A stretch of 64,000 bases of DNA. It comes from Mactra quadrangularis. Its lineage: Eukaryota > Mollusca > Bivalvia > Venerida > Mactridae. The notes below the pieces were generated by a model that did not search any database, was not told the DNA's origin, and saw nothing but the letters and a program-made list of their open reading frames with translations. Numbering within the stretch: the first letter of the stretch is position 1; each line of letters starts with the position of its first letter. The stretch is from NCBI GenBank assembly GCA_025267735.1, contig CM046297.1:19370011-19434010 (forward strand), in the 5' to 3' direction. The translations under genes and the position numbers were made by a program. Shown here piece by piece: positions 59,390 to 64,000 of the stretch.

Positions 59390-62300
59390 TTTCTGTGTTT
59401 TCATTACGTGTTAGCTTCCTGTGTGCACCATTAAACATACTTGTTAGGTGTAAGGAACATTTCTTCATCATTATTAGACACTCTACTTTATTGATAGCAC
59501 AAAGTAGTAATTAGACGTTTCTCTGTAAGACACAAACACTTATAATACCGACCTCTTGACATCGTGATAGTTACTATGCAATAAATACTAGGAACACGAT
59601 AGTATTAATGTCTTTGTACTATTGAACACCGATTATGACTTTTATAAAACATTCTTAAGAGCTAATTTCTCTTAAAGGTATTAGAATAATATTCAACGTC
59701 AAAATCAGAAAATGTTTATACACATAATTCTTATATATTTATTTTCTTTAGATTTTAGATATGCGAAAATAAGCTGCAAAACTCTAGTGCGTTTGGAGAT
59801 TATTTTTAGAGAGATTGCATCCAGTTTTGAATTTAGAACTGCAATCTATAAGCAACATATTTATGATCTATTTAAGTGTATTACCATTTTCAAAAACGTC
59901 ATTACATATGTTCTCGATTTGAAATACAAACTAGCGTAAGACGAGTATTAGGAACGTTTAGCGTTCAGGTTTTGTAGAAAGCATTGTATAGAACAGATTT
60001 ACAGAAAAGACATTTCCCTTGAGATGACGTTATAATATCATTAAGTATTACTGTAGAAACAAGATGTATCACATCTTACATTGCTAGAGATAATTCTGCA
60101 TTTTATCATAAATCATGAAATATAATGACAACCCAAGTCATACAATACCAAATGGGAGTGCGTAATAACACAGTTTACACTGATAATCTCTACTTTTAGG
60201 TAATCTTTTACGTAATACGACATATTCGAGAAAAAACATAGTCAAGTAAGTAGTGGTAAGGTTGAGCAATGTATTTATGCATAATTCGTGATTTTGATTG
60301 TGTACGCACTGTACTTTCATAATATTATTGTTTTTCACTGACTACTTGAGTATATGTGTGTTTGTCTTGTGCATCATACAACAGTGATAGTGAGAGTGAA
60401 CACATATCAGGAGCAGCAACAGTGAATATATACAGCTCAACAACAATATTTGACATTCATCTATATCAGGTCCTGTTATTAAAAATTGAGCTTTCACATT
60501 CTCTTGAAAGTTTCATGCTCGCATCAAATCATAGTATTATAGCGCCATTTAACAGGTTTGATTTGCTTTTATGTCAAGACCTCAGAAAAGCGTGATCCCA
60601 TCAGGGTATAAATGATATCTATGATTTTGATAATAATTTAGTAGTCACATGGCACATAACTTAAATTTATAGTCACATATTTCATAATTTCGTATTCGAT
60701 TATGTTTGCCATTATTTATGCATTTGCTCGAGTAATGGCATTTCGATTTTCATTTGGGGCTTATAACGCTCATAAAGTACTTAGATAATGTCTCCAACGA
60801 TCTTTCAACTTAATTGTTATTTAAGTGCTAGACAATATTGGCACATTTTACTGATGAGTTATTTTCATTGTCAGTTTGCTTTAGTTGTAAAATACATCTT
60901 TTGAGAAATGGGAATTTATTTTATTGTATTCTAACTACTTTTCAATTATATTATTATCATGTCAGTGTACGTTTGTTTAATATAAATGGTCATATAATTA
61001 TGTAATTATGAATAAAGAGAAACTTCTAATTGTTTTTAGTTCCATAAGAAACAAAAGTGGAGATAAACATTAAAAGAACAAGGCAGCGGTTTGGGTAATC
61101 AACAATCTGTTCTGAGGGCTCTTAAAGATTTTAGAGAAGCTTTATTGTTGCACTTTAGTTTGTGTGTATTTTTAAGCAATAACTTATTATACAATTGGAA
61201 GTACTGATCTGTTTGTTTGTTGTTGTTGGATCTACTCACAGTTCCTGGTTAAATTTTAAGCACTTACTTACGTTAGTGACTGACAACTGCCCTACATATA
61301 CTAATAAGTCATAATAAATATAATATTTATTGTATGCAAAATACGAACGATTAATTAAAGCAATTAACTCAAACTGAACGTGATTAGATCCATTCTTGGA
61401 ATCGTTCATTAGCTGCTCGGGCTGTTTCAGATAAGCAAGAATGTTGCATTGCATTTGTTGATATTTTTCATTCACAATACAATACTGCCGTCAAAACAAG
61501 GAAGTTTTATTTGATTACAAAGGAAGTTATATTTACGTGATTGCTAACTTCCAGACAATGTGACCATTGATGTTCTTTTACGTGTTAGCATCCTGTCTGT
61601 GTCGTTAACAACATTAGAAAGTAGTAGATAAATGTTTCTTCGACACAATAATTATTATATTACACTGACCTAATGACATGGTAGAACTTCCTAATGATTT
61701 AGGTACCGTATACAAGACACATACGTTTTCTGTTATTTGGGATATTCTATAATAGTGCTTGTTTTATTAATAGAATATATTTGTGGAAATATAAGTAAGA
61801 CCGATTGAAATTTCACATTGTGATATCAGAATATAGTTTAACAAAAGTAGCAAAGTTTGACTACAAGTACTTCAAAGTAAAAAAAATTAAACATAGCCAA
61901 GATTGAAAATTCGTTATTTGAGAAACGAACGATCGTTCTCCGATTGAAATAGATATATTGTAACGCTAAGGCTTTTTGTAACAGGAATATAATAACAATT
62001 ATCAAATGGCACCATCTTACATTAGTGTGGTACACGTAAGATATATTATGTTTCCATCGTATATTTCTTGAGATAACGTAGCAGTTTATCGTAAATTATG
62101 AAATAATATGACAACTCCAGTGATACAATGCCCAATTGGGATATGTGAGAGCATTTATTACACTTATTATTGCACTTTTGGGAGGTTTCAGTGGTAATAA
62201 AACCGACCCTTGAAGAATAATGTTAGCAATAACAACACATTCTTCGTCGAAATATTCATACATCTTTTGTATAGTACATATATACTAATCTTTATGTCAT

Positions 62301-64000
62301 TAAAGCTGACTAGCTTAGTAGTATTTTCATGATGGTAAATAATTCCTACTATGTTTTGTTTGAAGATATATCTGCTGCATTTTATTTGTAGTTTATTGGA
62401 GTTATTTCGATTCAAATTCAAGTTATTTTTATTGTCTCTTCTTAAAAATAGGTACTTGAATTTCAATTCATTATGTTTATTCAGGGTAGCATATTATATG
62501 AAATAAGCATGAATTACGATATAATTGCTTGTTAGTTTTTGTTTAATTTGGCTTTCAGATGAAGAGGATTCCAATATGTGTACTTTTCAACTCTATACGC
62601 CCGATTTATTAATTCATAGTTTGTTTCAATGTATATCAAACGTACATGGTTACATACAATTTACCAAAATGTACTTGATAATACGATACTTACAATAATT
62701 AAGGTTGCATGTATTTAAATCGTTAATACCTGGTGGGCGTTTGTTCATACCTCTACATACAATTGACAAGATATAGCTCGTTTAGGATAATTTGAGACAA
62801 AAGACAACGATATCATTTTTATACACAGGTGGATTTAAGTTTAGTACACGTAATTATCGACTATTATCAGTGTGTTTTTGATGTATTAAGTTTAGTACGA
62901 GAACACACGTTCCACGCATTAAGACATGTTCAATACTTTCATTACACAAAATTAGCTGACCTACCTGTTTTATGTAATACTTGAGTCCAAAATATGTTAA
63001 CAAACTGAGTCGTTTGTCTCAAGTTATCTTATACGAGCTATATGTTGCTAATGATGTTGCCTAATCAAGAACTCTGAACATATAGTTTACCGAGTTTCTA
63101 GAAGCAATGTTTCTTACATTACAAATATATAATTCATCAATTCATGTAATTGTGCTTTATATCACTATTGGGAAAAATTAATGTAAAACTAATTGCTTAA
63201 AGATTGTGTCCCATTTTCTTTAAACCTAATTCCTGAATTGTTATTTAAGTGTAAGACAGTACCGACAAACATTTTTTCTGAAGCAGAGATAGATGAAGTT
63301 ACTGTCAATGTCAGTTTGCGTAATTATAGGACATAAGATATGGTATGGGTCTTATATTACTGCGTTAATATAATTTATTTCTACGTTCGTCGTTTTTGAA
63401 TATAATAAAAATGTCTCATTTTTTTAATTATTATGTTAAAGTACGTCTCAGACAGCTGACTTTTTTAATGGAAGTGGTAAAATAATTGAACAATAAATAA
63501 CAGAAGAGAAACTTAAAACTGTAAATTGTTTCTTTACAAACCTAAAATATTACATACTAGTATTATTGTATGCGATGTACGATAAGAGATATAACTTACG
63601 AAATATAATTATAGGCATTGTTTAAAGAACAGTGGAGACACAATTCTTGCCATTCCCAAGTAAAGTTATATAGATATAGCTTTATCAAAGCGTTGTGAAA
63701 GGTCACGGCGTCTTAACATCCTTTCTGTATCATTAAAACACATCATTATCGTAGAAGAAAGTATCAATTAGATGTCTCTAAGGCAGTCAGAAAAGAAACA
63801 ATATATAATTTTAACACATTGACGAGTTTCATTGACTCAGGTAGTTGTGACTTTAATAACGTTCTTACAATCAGTTTTAACAGAATATATGTATACAATT
63901 TTAGCTTGGCAGACTTATCCTATTTACACATATCTTACAAGAACTATAGCTAGAGACAAGGGCTGCGAAGAGAGAAGACAATGAAAAATGACAAATTGAA
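59390..64000 (+). repeat. Diverged tandem duplication, unit about 2.1-2.4 kb
   Basis: Anchors recur: ACGTGTTAGCTTCCTGT (59407), ACGTGTTAGCATCCTGT (61580) and a degraded form near 63710; ATTGTTATTTAAGTG at 60814 and 63238; AAATCATGAAATATAATGAC at 60110 and a relative at 62095. No frame is conserved. Confidence 0.6.

Overview
This window is metazoan, AT-rich DNA. It is dense in tRNA-derived SINEs, small inverted-repeat elements (MITE-like), tandem repeats and short decayed ORFs, and it has no long host open reading frame. The mix of three SINE families, hAT-like MITEs and an integrated virus-like element fits a marine invertebrate, most likely a bivalve mollusc. That placement rests on overall character and not on a diagnostic gene.

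The only compact gene cluster is a virus-like element at about 22.19-28.41 kb, bounded by inverted terminal repeats. Six small genes plus a frameshifted seventh run leftward on the minus strand with viral-style packing (overlaps, stop codons inside promoters). They include a C2H2 finger fused to an A32-like (FtsK/HerA-type) DNA-packaging ATPase, a TATA-binding-protein (TBP) homologue broken by a frameshift, and several small proteins of unknown role. A PC4/Sub1-like single-stranded-DNA-binding coactivator domain lies on the opposite strand beside the left repeat. The octamer CGTAAGAA stands 28-29 nt before the ATG of three minus-strand genes, and both terminal repeats carry a perfect NRF-1 consensus. 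My hypothesis is that host NRF-1 starts early transcription from the ends, producing TBP-like and PC4-like factors that then drive the CGTAAGAA genes. No polymerase, integrase, protease or major capsid gene is visible, so this copy is non-autonomous or decayed.

Layout: 0-19 kb is AT-rich non-coding DNA with SINEs of families A, B and C, two copies of a 250-bp MITE (12.4 and 13.1 kb), two hAT-like repeats (15.1 and 17.7 kb) and a nested hairpin MITE (16.2 kb). 19.30-22.04 kb is a 2.7-kb fold-back element with 380-bp arms full of TTCCCGATCGGGAA-type palindromes. 22.19-28.41 kb is the virus-like element. 29.5-40.6 kb lies between inverted copies of a dispersed repeat and contains an A...B-A...B arrangement of split direct repeats plus a 21-bp minisatellite. 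41-43 kb holds three inverted-repeat elements. 43.4-48.4 kb is an old tandem array of about 1.4-kb units. 48.4-56.8 kb contains a roughly 5.6-kb duplication whose best-conserved part is a 66-codon exon (50.19 and 55.78 kb). 56.8-64 kb has two further candidate exons, small inverted-repeat elements and another diverged tandem duplication. I recognise no host gene with confidence.
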